Source of the DNA: Dryomyza anilis
Lineage: Eukaryota > Arthropoda > Insecta > Diptera > Dryomyzidae
Direction of reading: 5' to 3'
Assembly: GCA_951804985.1 (NCBI GenBank)
Contig: OX638130.1
Coordinates: forward strand, 128,415,593 to 128,479,592
Length of the DNA: 64,000 bases
The first letter of the stretch is position 1. Each line of letters begins with the position of its first letter. Positions 33,590-45,408 of the stretch are shown piece after piece. The position numbers and the translations under genes are program-made. The notes below the pieces were generated by a model, which saw nothing but the letters and a program-made list of their open reading frames with translations, was not told where the DNA came from and did no database searches.

Positions 33590-34480
33590 CGGAAAACATA
33601 AACAAAACCGTATGAAACCGAATTAGGAATGAGAATCGTAACATAAATAAAACTCGAAAATATAAAGAAAACTTAAAACGGAAATCTTAATCAAAATATG
33701 AAACTGAATAAGAAATTAAAATCCAAACTGGTAACTATACGAAATAGAACGCGAAACATGGAAGAAAATGGAAACCAACATCAACACGGAAACAGAAGTA
33801 GGAACGGAAACCCAAAAATCCAAGTTTAATAGGAAATCAGAACTGTATCTTTGAATATAAACCAAAAAAAAATCAAAACCGAGATTTGAATGAAAAACGA
33901 AAGATATATCATGACCGAAAAAACGAGAAATAAATTTAAATAGTATTTAAAACCGAAATTTGGAAAACAATCGATACAAAAATCCAAACCGAAACATGAA
34001 AGAAAATAGAAAGAGAAATCGAAACTAAAACCAAAAATCGGTAGAAATGCGGAACAGAACCGAAACTTGAAAGAACTCCAAAATATGGAAAAAACTGAAA
34101 CATAGAAGAATTCAAACCGAAACATAGAAAAAATATAAATAGAAATCAAAACCCCAACCGAATCCGAAATTTGGAAAACAATCGATACAAATATCAGAAC
34201 CGAAACATGAAAGTAAAACCGAGACCTGGTAGAAAACGAACAGATTTAAATCCGAAAGCTGGAAGAAAATCGAAACAGAAATTGAAACCGAAACATGGAA
34301 TAAATTCGAAATAAAAATCCAAACCGAAACATGAAATAAATCCGAAATAGAAATCAAATCCGAAACGTGGAAGAAAATCGAAACAAAAATCAAAATTCAA
34401 AATTGGAATAAAACATGAATATAATCAAAGTTAAATCGTAATCAAAACTCGGAAATTTCAAAGAGAAATCGAAACGAGTA
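33590..34480. repeat. Degenerate polypurine repeat (CGAAACATGGAAGAAAAT type)
   Basis: Variants of AACCGAAACATGAAAGAAAA, TCGAAATAGAAATC and CCGAAATTTGGAAAACAATC recur with irregular spacing; one long unit appears twice (33953-33978 and 34164-34190). Phe-rich frames on the minus strand are by-products. The complement (GATTTCGGTTTCG words) resembles the interior of the hAT-like element at 22249-24457. Confidence 0.7.
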
Positions 34481-34660
34481 ATAAAAGGAAAACAGAATAT
34501 TATGCCTGCAAAATAGATTTTGCCTGTGTGTAAAAAGTAAAAAAAAAACAGAAATCAAAACCTGAACTTAAAATAAAACCAAAAAAAAACTATATATTTA
34601 TAGGTTTGGGTATCAATCATTAATTTTTATAATATACTGAGACATACGGGTATTTCAAAG

Positions 34661-34805
34661 TTTGGCACTGTATTTCTGAAAAACCTAAACTGAATTCTCT
34701 GTCACCATTAGAACTGTGGGTATTATATGTATACTACAATAAAGAGACCTATAGTATTTCAAGACAATACATACCAATGTTTACTCACGGAGGTTTGTCA
34801 TTGTA
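34661..34805 (-). mobile_element. Decayed SINE family 1 relic
   Basis: GTTTGGCACT, CTCTGTCACCATT, TATTATATGTATACTAC, GACCTATAGTATTTC and GGTTTGTCATTGTA follow the order of the minus-strand body at 13014-13200. Head and promoter boxes are missing. Confidence 0.6.
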
Positions 34806-34845
34806 TTTCGTAAAGTAAAAAAAAAAACGAATATAGAAAAACATA

Positions 34846-36253
34846 TCCCAGATAGCAAACGTCGCACAAAAAATCATGTCGTGCGGGCTCACATCGTGCG
34901 TGCTATATGCGAATAAAATGAACACACAACGTGCGGACGCACGACATGAATGCGTAGTGAGAGCTGTGTGCGAGCACCAAAATATCACAAAAGTCGCATT
35001 AATGCGGGCTAACGACATGAGTGCAAGATGAGAGCAGTGTGCGAGCACAAACAAATCACAAAACTCGCATTCGTGCAGGCACACGACGAGATTGCGTAGT
35101 GAGAGCACTCAAAACAAAACAATTTTGTTGAAAATCAGGCGCTCGACATGAGTGTGTAGTGCGAGCATAGTGCGAGCACATAAAAATCAAAAAAATCGCA
35201 TTCATGCGAGTACTTTACTATAAATACTTTACTATATTTTTCAAATTGTCATTGATTCTTCAGACAATAAAATATATAATAAGTCATTACTGATATTGGA
35301 TGAGCGGAGTTTTTATTGTGCGTTTTTGCCAGCATATTAACATATTTTTTCAGGTAAGTTTTTATGTGTTCATATTATATTGTTTAGTTTTCTTTATGGG
35401 AGTTGGCTTTATTAAAAATTTATATTGTTTAGTATTTAGTTGCTAATTTTAAATGTATGCCATTATTGAAATTTTAATTTGTTTGTTTTATTAAATTTTG
35501 TACATTATTCTTGAAGATTGAATCTTTTGCTTAACACTAGATATAGAAAATGCAAAAATATGCCGGCTACAGCGGTGCGCTCTGCTGACAAACACATTTA
35601 TTCGTAGACCCAGCTCTTGGCGGCTGGAGTGTATGCGGCGAGTTCGCTGTCCTTGAACCACAGACCGATTTTATTGTTGGCGGAATCGACGGCGTCTGAG
35701 CCATGGATGATGTTGAGGCCAACTTTGATGCAGTAGTCACCGCGGATGGTGCCTGGCTTTGAGTCGGCAGGGTTGGTCTCGCCCAACATAACACGTCCAG
35801 ACTTAACAACGTTCAAACCTTCCCACACCATTGGAACCACGAGGTCGGATGTCATGTAATTAACCAAGCCGGCGAAGAAGGGACGAACTGACAAATCGGC
35901 GTAGTGCTGCTCCAACAATTCCTTCGCAGCATGCGTGCTGAGTCTCATATGCGCCTCGCACAATTTTCTCGCACTCCTGCAGCTATATTGAGTATCAAAT
36001 GCGACGCACACATTTTGCTCGCACTCGTGCAACTATATTGAGGCGCATATGCGTCTCATGCTACTGATTTTTAAAATTTTGTACGAACTCGTGCGACTAT
36101 ATTTGTGATCAAATGCGACTCACGAATGCCTCGCACTAGTTCGAGCGTATTGAGTCTCAATTGCGCCCACACGACTGCTACTCTGTGCTCTCTGTTTTTT
36201 ATCAGGCGTGCGCTCGCCGTGCGGGCATAATGCGAGCATTTTGATATCTGGGA
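34846..36253 (-). mobile_element. TIR element carrying an NDPK fragment
   Basis: The ends are TCCCAGATAGCAAA (34846-34859) and the complement of TCCCAGATATCAAA (36240-36253), matching at 13 of 14. Subterminal regions on both sides are rich in TGCGAGCA/CTCGCA words. On the left, ~71-bp units recur (AGTGTGCGAGCACAAA, CACAAAACTCGCATT near 34959 and 35030). The middle holds the C-terminal part of a nucleoside diphosphate kinase and about 0.7 kb that looks like its 3' flank. No transposase and no clear target-site duplication. It resembles gene-fragment-carrying (Pack-type) DNA transposons. Confidence 0.65.
35598..36032 (-). pseudogene. 5'-truncated nucleoside diphosphate kinase, chimeric ORF
   Basis: The frame has 144 codons and no internal stop. 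Residues 35-144 match the C-terminal ~110 residues of NDPK (fly awd, human NM23), an enzyme moving the gamma-phosphate from ATP to NDPs. Present are Arg-Pro-Phe-Phe, Tyr44 (52 in the human enzyme), Arg80 (88), Thr86 (94), Arg97 (105), Asn107 (115) and the phosphate-accepting His110 (118) in Asn-Ile-Ile-His-Gly-Ser-Asp. The usual Arg before Asn115 is Leu. The first ~45 NDPK residues, with Lys12 and the first strand of the fold, are absent. Residues 1-34 are instead translated subterminal repeat. The body is much GC-richer than its surroundings. Homology starts near 35930 without a convincing splice acceptor, so a captured genomic fragment is more likely than the last exon of a live gene. AATAAA lies ~110 nt past the stop. 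Confidence 0.85.
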
Positions 36254-37672
36254 ATTTTAAGATGTTGATGGTCCCTAGTCAAGATTTAAAATCTGAGCTA
36301 CAGGAATTTTCGGTTCGTTAACCAAAATTTAAGTATTAATCTAAATCTATGGATTTATATTATATAATCCTAATTTAAAAACAAATACTTTTTACATATT
36401 TTGTAATACAGTTAACAATTTTTAAACATTAACAAATATAAATTAAATATTGTAATCGCATAACCGCATAAAACAACATCAAATTAAAACGTTTACATAA
36501 ACGATTTGTTTTCGATCATTGCAGCTCAATCCAAAGAAGATATCATAGAGTTCAAATGGTGTCTGATACCCAAGAATAAATAATAATAAAAAAAGTGTGG
36601 CCTACAAAAAACCAACAACTGTTTTCAGATGCCAAACACGCAAATATCGCAAACGTTTTATATGCCGGACGCCAGTTTTTCAAAGGATTCTCATTCGACG
36701 TTGTTTATTTCCTGCTGGTTTTTCTTGGTGCTTTTTTTTGTACTTTTTTGATTCGAACATAATTTGCCCTAAGAATTCACAGAATACAACATGTGCTGCA
36801 CGTACATCGTGCTTCGTGTAGAGCAGAGATATTGTTTTTATTATTGGTTGTGCTTTTGTCTTAGCCATGGCCAATGATGTTTTACCGTCTGCGGATTTAA
36901 ACCGATTTATGCTGCCGCATGCACTTCAAGGATGTAGTCGAATCCTTTCGAAGGCAGCAGCACTTGCAATGAGAAGCAGTTGTTTGCTGCATAAAATAAT
37001 TAGTGATGTTTTCAATGTGGCTTCTTTGCTGCCAACTGTTTGTCTCGGCAACATGTTGGCACCTTTTAGCCTGGCCAACACAGTGGCATGCAGAAGGACA
37101 ATGGACATACACACCAAGGACATGTCTACGCAGCACACATGGCACATGTTGCTCGAATGGCAAAAGAAGGTGATTTGTGCTGCAACAAGCAACACTGAAG
37201 CCGAATCTGCAAAGTGTGCCGTTCACGTGGCCGACAACAATGCAGAGTTCTGGCCAATATGCTGTTCTGCAAATTACCGTTGATCAGAGCCAAACAAAAA
37301 TCCGATGTCAAAATGTTGAACAAGTTGCATTGAGTTGATGTGGGGGTTTTTCGATGTATGAGCCTGAGGAACATGATATTGTATTGGTCTTCTAAACAGT
37401 AGCAGCAGCAATATTTCCATTTAAGCCCGGAAATATTAGCGGAAATTGCAAATGCAGGCTGACCGATTGATTTAGTGGACTTCTGAGTGTTGACACCTAA
37501 GGATATGAGGTATCCTTTCATGTTATTGGATACGAGAAGTTTCAAAATTAAAGCTAATAAATTTGAAAAGAGACAGGTTGAACAACAGCTTGTTCGAAAT
37601 GTTTCTTTAAATGAAGAAGTTTTATTTTTTCGTGTGCATTCTAAAAATCTTGCTTTACATTTTTGATTAGGA
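36254..37672. other. GC-richer block with overlapping unassigned frames
   Basis: 36590-37320 is much less AT-rich than its surroundings and open in several frames: 138 codons plus (36867-37283), 195 minus (37126-37713) and 64 minus (36680-36874, ending basic). None has a recognised domain or splice structure. His/Cys-rich translations on the minus strand are suggestive but match no zinc-finger spacing. It may be an eroded gene or transposon, or non-coding DNA. Confidence 0.35.
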
Positions 37673-38869
37673 GGACATATCGTCACTGTCATGCCAAAGG
37701 GGCGAATGTGCATTTTTAAAAATGTTGGAAAATCAAATTTTAAAGTTTGAAGTGCTTTAAAAATTAGAAAAATTTAGTTTTTTTTCAATTTTTTCTGTTA
37801 TTTTGGTTTATTCATGAATTATTATAACGTATATAAAATATCTTTGGATTTGGACAACTTACTGAATTATAAATACAAATTTTGTGAGGCTATATCCTGA
37901 CCAAAACGCAAATATTTTTGTTTTCTATGCTATAATTTTTTATTAGCTCAAAATAAAATAGTAATGTAAAGGAATTAATTGTTTGTTTTTAAAGCACCTA
38001 TCTATTGGCATCATTATTTAAAAATATTTTGCCAAACATTAATTTGTTATTTGAAGGAAATTTTTTGGCATTTAAATAATGATGCCAATCGATAGGTGCT
38101 TTAAAAACAGACAATTAATACCTGAAAACTATTATTTTATCTTGCACGAATAAAAAGTTATAGCAAAAAAACGAAGAAATTGGAAAAATTGAAAATCTTG
38201 TCATGCCAAAAGGGTGAATCTTTCCTTTTTCGCCATAACTATTTATTAGTACGAGATAAAATAGTGGTGTAAAGGCATTTATTGTTTGTTTTTAAAGCAC
38301 CTACCGATCTGCATCATTAATTAAAAATATTTTCTTGGAAATAACAAAAATTCGAAAAATTGAAAATCTTGTAATGCCGAAAGGGCGAATCTTTTATTTT
38401 TCCTCATAACTTTTTATTGATACGAGATAAAATAGTGGTGTAAAGGCATTTATTGTTAGTTTTCAAAGCACCTATCGATCTGCATCATTATTTAAAAATA
38501 TTTTGCCAAACATTTTTTACTGCAAATAACAAATGGCAAATTAATATTCGACAAAATATTTTTAATGAATGATGCAGATCGATAGGTGCTTTAAAAACAA
38601 ACAATAAATGCCTTAACACTACTATTTTATCTCGTACCAATAAATAGTTATGGCGAAAAAGGAAAGATTCGCCCTTTTGGCATGACAAGATTTTCAATTT
38701 TTCAAATTCGCCCTTTTGGTTTTGACTTTTGTGGCTAGATATATCCAACAAAACGACACGCGATTTTAGCACAGTATACTTAAGGAAAAACTACATTCAA
38801 AAATGTAAAAAAACACAAATGTCAAAAATTGCACATTCGCCCCTTTGGCATGTTAGTGACGATATGTCC
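37673..38869. mobile_element. 1.2-kb foldback, CATGCCAAAGGGGCGAA family, copy 1
   Basis: The ends GGACATATCGTCAC and GTGACGATATGTCC continue into CATGCCAAAGGGGCGAATGT on both sides, ~45 bp in all. Inside, CATGCCAAAAGGGCGAATC recurs (near 38202, 38373 and, inverted, 38676). Blocks of AAAGCACCTATCGAT.GCATCA alternate in direct and inverted order around ATTTAAAAATATTTTGCCAAACAT. Non-coding; the modular inverted repeats are typical of FB-like elements. Confidence 0.8.
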
Positions 38870-39039
38870 AAAATTAAATATCATATACATAAACTAAATA
38901 TTTGAACAGCAAGACAGACGAAATAACGTAAAAATATAAAAATAAATAACCTAATTTAAGAATAAATGGTAAAAATATGAAAACAAAAATAGGCGCAGTT
39001 TAAAATGAAATACCAAATTTTGAATATATAATTTTCAAT

Positions 39040-39215
39040 AAATATACATTAATACCCACTTTCTGTATTTTTGAAAAGAATGAAGAAACGAAAATTTGAG
39101 GTAAAAATTTCGACAAACAAAATTTTTTTCATCTACTTGACTGTTAAAACTTTGAAATTTATTTTAAATTACGTCACTTTCTTACGTCAATAGACTTTCG
39201 TTTTGATAGCACTAA
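39040..39215. repeat. Dispersed repeat with ATTTCGAAA-like ends, copy 2
   Basis: Shares GAAACGAAAATTTGA, ACGTCACTTTC and GACTTTCGTTT in order with 31186-31322. Confidence 0.5.
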
Positions 39216-39329
39216 ATCAAAATATAAATTCCACGTCAATTCGCCGAGCTGTGACCCTGACCCCCTTCGATTAATTTATATAAATTAATTTAATTAAATA
39301 TTATTTTTAGTACGTAAAATTATTATCAT

Positions 39330-39533
39330 TGCTGTCCCTATCGCTCTACTTTTGTAGCGTCCCTGTTGAAAAACCCTTTATATGAGACATTTCCGCGAGA
39401 AAGACCCTGACTTCCTCTCTATTTTGTATTTTTGTATCCGACTTGTGTCGTAGCGCAACGGGGTTTTTTTATAATGTTTATTTTAGAAACACAGAAGTAA
39501 AACTTTTGTAGCGCTCTTATTGAAAAACCCTTT
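39330..39533. mobile_element. Half copies of the TAAAGGGTTTT MITE
   Basis: 39330-39380 contains CTGTCCCTATCGCTCTAC, TTTTGTAGCGTCCCTGTTG and AAAAACCCTTTA, the complement of the left end at 20840. A second end, TTTTGTAGCGCTCTTATTG with AAAAACCCTTTA, lies at 39503-39533. Confidence 0.75.
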
Positions 39534-40955
39534 ACTTTCCCATTCCCCATATATACTGCCACTCATCCTTTTGGGTGTTGCAAACTGAAGACCAATGAGA
39601 ATATATCTTTGCAATTTTAGTGTACAGTTTGAAAATGACACCAATACATACAAGTATAAACTACGCTTATGAGATAATCTTAATTTCACAAACCATTGTA
39701 ATATATTTAACTGCCAGATAACTTATTCGAATACTTAAAAAAAATAGATATGTGTATTGTTTGAAAAATATTTAGTAGTTATGAAAATAAAAGTAGTTAT
39801 TTGTGGAAATTTTTAAAAACGGTTTATAACATTGCATTGGATTGCGATTTTAGAAAAAAAATCACAAAATACTCAAAGATTTCATAAAGAAAATTTTAAA
39901 ATTTTAACATTATAAAATTTTAAAATTTGCGAAAAGTTGCATTGGGTTCAAATAAACACATTTTTTGGCTTTCCTGAAAAGTTGTTCAAAAATACACAAT
40001 TATTTTTTAGGCGCAACGACGATATGTCGTTATTATTGCCGAATAGCGCCGTTTAAGGTTTCTATCGCACCCCCTCACAGTGTTCTAGAATTCAAATGTA
40101 GGCCGTCAAAATTCAAAATTTGGAGGCCATAATTTCAATATTTGACACTCAACTCGAAAAATATTAATTTTTTAGACTATTTTTAGACGATATTTAAGCA
40201 GTTTGCATCTAATGATAAATAAGTCTGTTATAAAAATAGAACAGACAAAACTGCAAATTAGACGAGTGACGATTGTGTGGTACTGTGGCCAAACACCTAG
40301 TGAGCTTGTCTATCAATCCCATCGTTTCTGACGACATGAGTTCAAATCCCAATCACGCCTTGTTCATATGTACGAAATATTTAATGTTATCACAACATCA
40401 TCATGCAAAGATCACTGATGAGGATACTTGGCTGTATCCGAAACGGTCCGTATGATCATCGCCTGTGTTGTGTTTTTAATTTGTTGTTGTTTCTTCAAAA
40501 ACTTTCAATAGAACTTAGTCATGACCTGGGCTTCAGACAATTAGATGTCGGCTCTCTTCCAAAAGAGTACATCGCAAAACATAGTTTAAACTAACGATGA
40601 AAATAACAAACTTTTTTTTATCCAGTCTCTTTTTTTTAAATATGCACTATCAACACAGTTTCCATTAACAAATGTTTAAATTTAAAATGCTTTTATATTT
40701 TACATACAAATTACTGAAAAAAAGACGTTGTAACATGAATTTTTCTTAGACTTGATGAATTGGATGACCATGACACAAATCGTGTTGGGTAGTGTAATTT
40801 TGGCCGCCAAAACTTGAATTCAACTCTAAATTACACGACTTTTGCTGTTTTGCACCACAGCGTCCAAAAACTGCCTTTTTAAAATTCTGAAAAAATCCAC
40901 ATACATTTTTGACATTTAACAAAGATCATTGCATTCATTAGGTCATTGAGTTCAT
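39534..40955. other. No gene supported
   Basis: Mostly AT-rich. 40270-40600 has two short frames without domains. GAGTTCAAATCCC near 40338 resembles a pol III B box, but no convincing A box or SINE partner is seen. 40010-40090 and 40790-40880 are slightly GC-richer without features. Confidence 0.4.
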
Positions 40956-41727
40956 TATACCCTACACCTATGAGGTACAGGGTATATTAACTTTATGCAT
41001 ATATTGTAACGCCCCTTAGGAGGCGTGTCCGGTATGGAAAAGTATATATATTCTTGATCAGCATCACTACCCGAGTCCGTTTAGCCATGTCCGTCTTGCT
41101 GTCCGAATACAGAATAACTTGAGAAATACTGATCAGAATGCGATGAAATTTCGTCTCAATATATTTTATCCAAAAGTAGGAATTGAGTTTGAAAATGAGC
41201 CAAATCGGTCAACGGACACGCCCACCTCCCATACAAGTCACTTTTATATAACTCTTTCGGAACTAATAACTCGAAAAGAATTCAAGGTATAATTATAAAA
41301 TTTAAAAGATATTGTTGGAATTCACCTATAAATATGTTGTCCAAAAATGGGCGTAATCCGCCCACTTTTTTTTTCAATATTTCCCGGGTTTTCATAGTGG
41401 AAATTTGATCCGTAAATTATTAAAATCAAATCTATGAAATATTAGCCTTTCAAAATGTTAAATATAGGCGTGGTCCGCCCAATTATATTTTTCAATTTTT
41501 TTTTTAGTTGTTTATACTTTTATAAATTTTTTAATTTATGGGGATATAAGACGTACATTTCTGATATATGATAATTAAAAACTTTAAAATTAAGGTATGC
41601 AATTAAATATCCCACATTAATATCCCCACCAAAGGTGTAGGGTATTTCATAGTCGGGCCCTACCGACTATAAAAATCCGCCCCATGTGACCGAACTTACC
41701 CATGTGACCTAACTTTCCCAACTCGTT
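40956..41727 (+). mobile_element. DINE-1/Helentron-like element, copy B
   Basis: It starts TATACCCTACACCTATGAGG. It continues with TATATATTCTTGATCAGCAT, CACTACCCGAGTCCGTTTAG and GAATGCGATGAAATTTCGTC, then CACCAAAGGTGTAGGGTATT, a TAGTCGGGCCCTACCGACTA hairpin and CAACTCGTTAG. It is colinear with copy A. Non-autonomous. A short CATGTGACC.AACTT duplication is at the 3' end. Confidence 0.9.
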
Positions 41728-43530
41728 AGTTTCTAAAAATGGTCTAAACAAATCAACTTATGTTTAATATGATCCTTTGTAACAACTTCACACAACCTAC
41801 CCAGTGAACTGATTGCGACAAACATCAATTATTGCGGAGAGCATAGTATAGTTGGTGAGATCATGTCGCAAATATATTTTTTCTTAGCTTTTAAAAGACC
41901 AATTGAGTTTCATGTTTTGTAGAACAATATTTTTTTTTTGTCATCAATCGATTCATTGAAATGTTTTTCAATTCACGATCTAGCCGTATGATAAGATTAT
42001 AGTCAAATCATTAAAAATACTGCTATTTCTACCGAGAATTTCGTAATTGTATTGAAAAAATCGAACTGAAAACTTGACAAAAACCCAATTTTAAAATATA
42101 ACGAACTTGTTTTTTATCATATAATCTGACATATAAAATTTCGAATTAAAAATAAGCACTTATTTGAAAAGTAATAAATTTTTAAACCACTTTTGTGCCC
42201 TGCCAAAGGATAATAATAAAACATTTGTTTTATTTAAAACCAAAAACACACAGACAAAACTGCAGTTCACAGTAGTCTATGATGTACACATGTATTGAAT
42301 GCGTATGGGTGTGTGTGTGTGTGAATAATAAATAATGCATGTATGAGTACATGAGCCGTGAGACCCTCAATAGCAATGCATTACATTGCTTTGCAACTCA
42401 TTACAATGAATCATGCCGATCCATCAACGTAGAATAATGCAGCAGGTCTTCGTGAATATGAATGTTTTAGTGTGTGTGTTTCTGTGTCTGTCTGTCTGTG
42501 TATGTGTGTGTGTGTGTGAATATGCAATAAACACAGTCACATAGAGAAATACATATGCATGCATGCATTCAAAAGCAATTCATCTTTAGAACAGCAGACA
42601 AAAATACAGATATGGACAGACGGACGGACCAGCCAGATAAAAGACTTGTGCGACTCATACTCATGCACTCTTCGATACTAATACATATACAACACACTGA
42701 CAATATTAATACAAATACAATAATGCACTTTATCACACATCAACACGCACATAAAGCACACAACACACACACATCCGAACAAAACCCAACAAAACCAAAC
42801 GAATCCAAAAGAATCCAAACGAAACCCAACAAAACCCAACGAAACAAAGTATAAAATAAAAAAATAATAAACCAACGAGTTGTGCAGAGAACTCGAAAGA
42901 GCGACGAGTACGCATCAAAGCAACGGCGGATGTCACAAGGATATTGTGTTACGTGAGTGGTTTTCACAAGTGTTATTTTTGACATTGGACTCTGGCAAAA
43001 GGTTGCCGCTTGGTTGGCTGCTAAAATGCAGGCGCCGTACAACAATAACAAAAAATACAGAAGGCCGGTCGTAACTCATGCCAATAGACAGATTGTACAC
43101 AGAAAATATTGGTTTTGAACTTAAAAAAATCAAGCCTCTTGTATATGATATATAACTCTTGTTTGATATATCTATGAATTGATGTGAATGATATTAACCA
43201 GGACCAGTAAATCATTAAACTTACATGGAATTAAGTTTATCTTTAATTATCTACAACTTTGAAACACCGAAAGCTGCAATATTCTGCTTCGTAGAACCGG
43301 AACTGAACTTCGTAGTAGTAAAACATAATTATTTTGAAACTAATGGTTCTATTCTCACACGACACGTAAACTAAACTCGGTCAGAATGTTCGGTTTTAGA
43401 CGCCAAAATATGCTCACTAAAATAGGACTATAAATACAAAATGTTACTATGTTGAAATTCGATTATGACAGAACAATAAAAAAAACAACAACAAAAATTA
43501 ATCGTTGATAAATCAACATCTTCTTGATTT
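41728..43530. other. No gene; simple repeats at 42308-42530 and 42775-42850
   Basis: (GT)n tracts near 42308 and 42500 and an AACCCAACAAA-type ~10-bp minisatellite at 42775-42850 generate artificial frames. 42880-43080 is slightly GC-richer without a domain. The remainder is AT-rich. Confidence 0.45.
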
Positions 43531-44475
43531 GTCATATCGTCATGCCAAAGGGGCGAATATGAAATTTTTGACATTTTCGTTTTTTTACATTTTTCCAATT
43601 TTTCCTCAAGTATACTGTGCCAAAATCGTGTGTGGTTTTGTTGGTTATTTCTAGACGCAAAGGACAAAACCATAAGGGCGAATTCGAAAAATTGAAAATG
43701 TTGTCATGCCAAAAGGGCGAATCGTTTCGTTTTTTTGCCATAACTTTTTATTGGTATAAGATAAAATTGTGGTATAAAGGAATTAATTGTTGGTTTTTAA
43801 AGCGCCTATCGTTCATCATCATTATTTAAAATTTTTTTTTATTGAATTTTTATCATTTGCAAGATTAATTTTGGCAAATTTGTTTTAAAAAATGATGCCA
43901 ATCGATAGGTGCTTTAAACAATTAATGCCTTTACATCACTATTTTATCTTGCAAAAAAACAAAAAGGTTCCCCCTTTTGGCATGACAAGATTTTCAATTT
44001 TTGAAATTTCTTCGTTTTTTTTGCTATAACTCTTTATTAGTGTAAGGTAAACAATTGGTGTAAAGTTTTTTGTTTGTTTTTAAGGCATTTAAAGCATACT
44101 GATGTTAAGGTATTAATTGTTTGTTTTCAAAGCACCTATCGATTGGCCAAACCTTTTTCTTGCAAATAATATATGGCAAATTAATATTTAGAAAATTATT
44201 TTTAAATAATGATGCCAATCGATAGGTGCTTTGAAAACAAACAATTAATACCTTAACATCACTATTTTATCTTGCACCAATAAAAAGTTATATAAAAAAT
44301 ACGAACAAATTCGCCCTTTTGGCATGACAAGTTTTAAAATTCTTCAAATTTGTTCGTTTTTTACTATAACTATTTATTGGTGCCAGATAAAATATTGGCG
44401 TAGAGATATTAATTGTTTGTTTTTAAAGCACATATCGATTGGCATCATTACTTAAATATATTTTGCCAAACATTC
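43531..44475. mobile_element. CATGCCAAAGGGGCGAA foldback family, copy 2 (partial)
   Basis: It starts GTCATATCGTCATGCCAAAG and follows the order of the complement of copy 1: TATACTGTGCCAAAATCG.GTG, TTTTGTTGG.TAT.TCTAG, CATGCCAAAAGGGCGAATC and AAAGC.CCTATCG modules in both orientations. The right end stops at GCCAAACATTC without the matching terminus, so it is truncated. Confidence 0.75.
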
Positions 44476-45408
44476 GAGTTCGATCGAGATATTTTCAAGC
44501 GACAATAAAGAAAATACTTCCCTGATTCTCGCATGAAATGTAAATATTTCATTCTTAAATTTTGTGAACATTTAGAAAATCAACTAATTTCGAACGTTAT
44601 TTCGAATAAAACTAAAGTCGAACGAAAAATTTGCCCGATGCGCCATAGGGAAATGATCGGGTTTTCGTTGGGTAAGCCCTATTAGAGAAAATATTATCAT
44701 TGCCTTTACATGCCCTTATCATGCTTACCATACCAGGGTTTACATTATCTAAATAGTCAATATTCCCGATCATAGCTACATTATTTGTTCCTCATAACGA
44801 AATTAGCATCAGACAATGATCGAGATTTAATGAGAGAAGCCCTATTATGCTCGGCCTCTGACAAGGCAATTGTCGGGTAAATATTAAAATGAGGAATTGC
44901 CGGATCAGTACATGATCATGGCCTGAGGTCACTTCATGATCAGGACACTGCGTTACAAGGACATTATGGGCTTCGTCATATCCCGATCATCTCAAATAAT
45001 GACATGATCACATGATAATGATGACATGACATGATGGCCCTACTAAAATTTCTTATTTTTTATTATTTTTGTCGTTTATAAAACAACATTATCATGCAAT
45101 TTTAGTAACTCCTACAGGGATTTCATTTTTTTTAGTTAAAATTTATTTCATTCGAAATAAGTATCAGCATTCATCAATTTTCAGAGACAAATCATATTTT
45201 ATTCGAAGTAGATTTTACCAATTATTGCAAGAACTTGGAAATGACCAAATAAATATAATTCAAAAATTAGGAGAATATTTTTCTTATTTCATATATATAT
45301 ATTTTGACTATTTTGAACCATACTTAATCGATTTGATTGTCAATGATTGTTGTTGAAACAATGTTCTAAGTTGTATAGAATGACACTATATTGCACTATT
45401 CAATAAAC
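44476..45408. other. GATCATG-rich island, no gene
   Basis: 44630-45040 is rich in ATGATCGGG, CCCGATCAT, CATGATCA and TGACATGA words in both orientations, suggesting a decayed inverted-repeat element. 45060-45360 has a 95-codon AT-rich plus frame without a domain. Confidence 0.4.

Noticed and set aside
40286..40360. Third tRNA-like SINE head with GAGTTCAAATCCC
   Set aside because: Only the B-box-like word is convincing. No second copy or duplication was seen.
45069..45356. 95-codon plus frame as a gene
   Set aside because: AT-rich Ile/Phe/Tyr composition typical of chance frames here; no domain.
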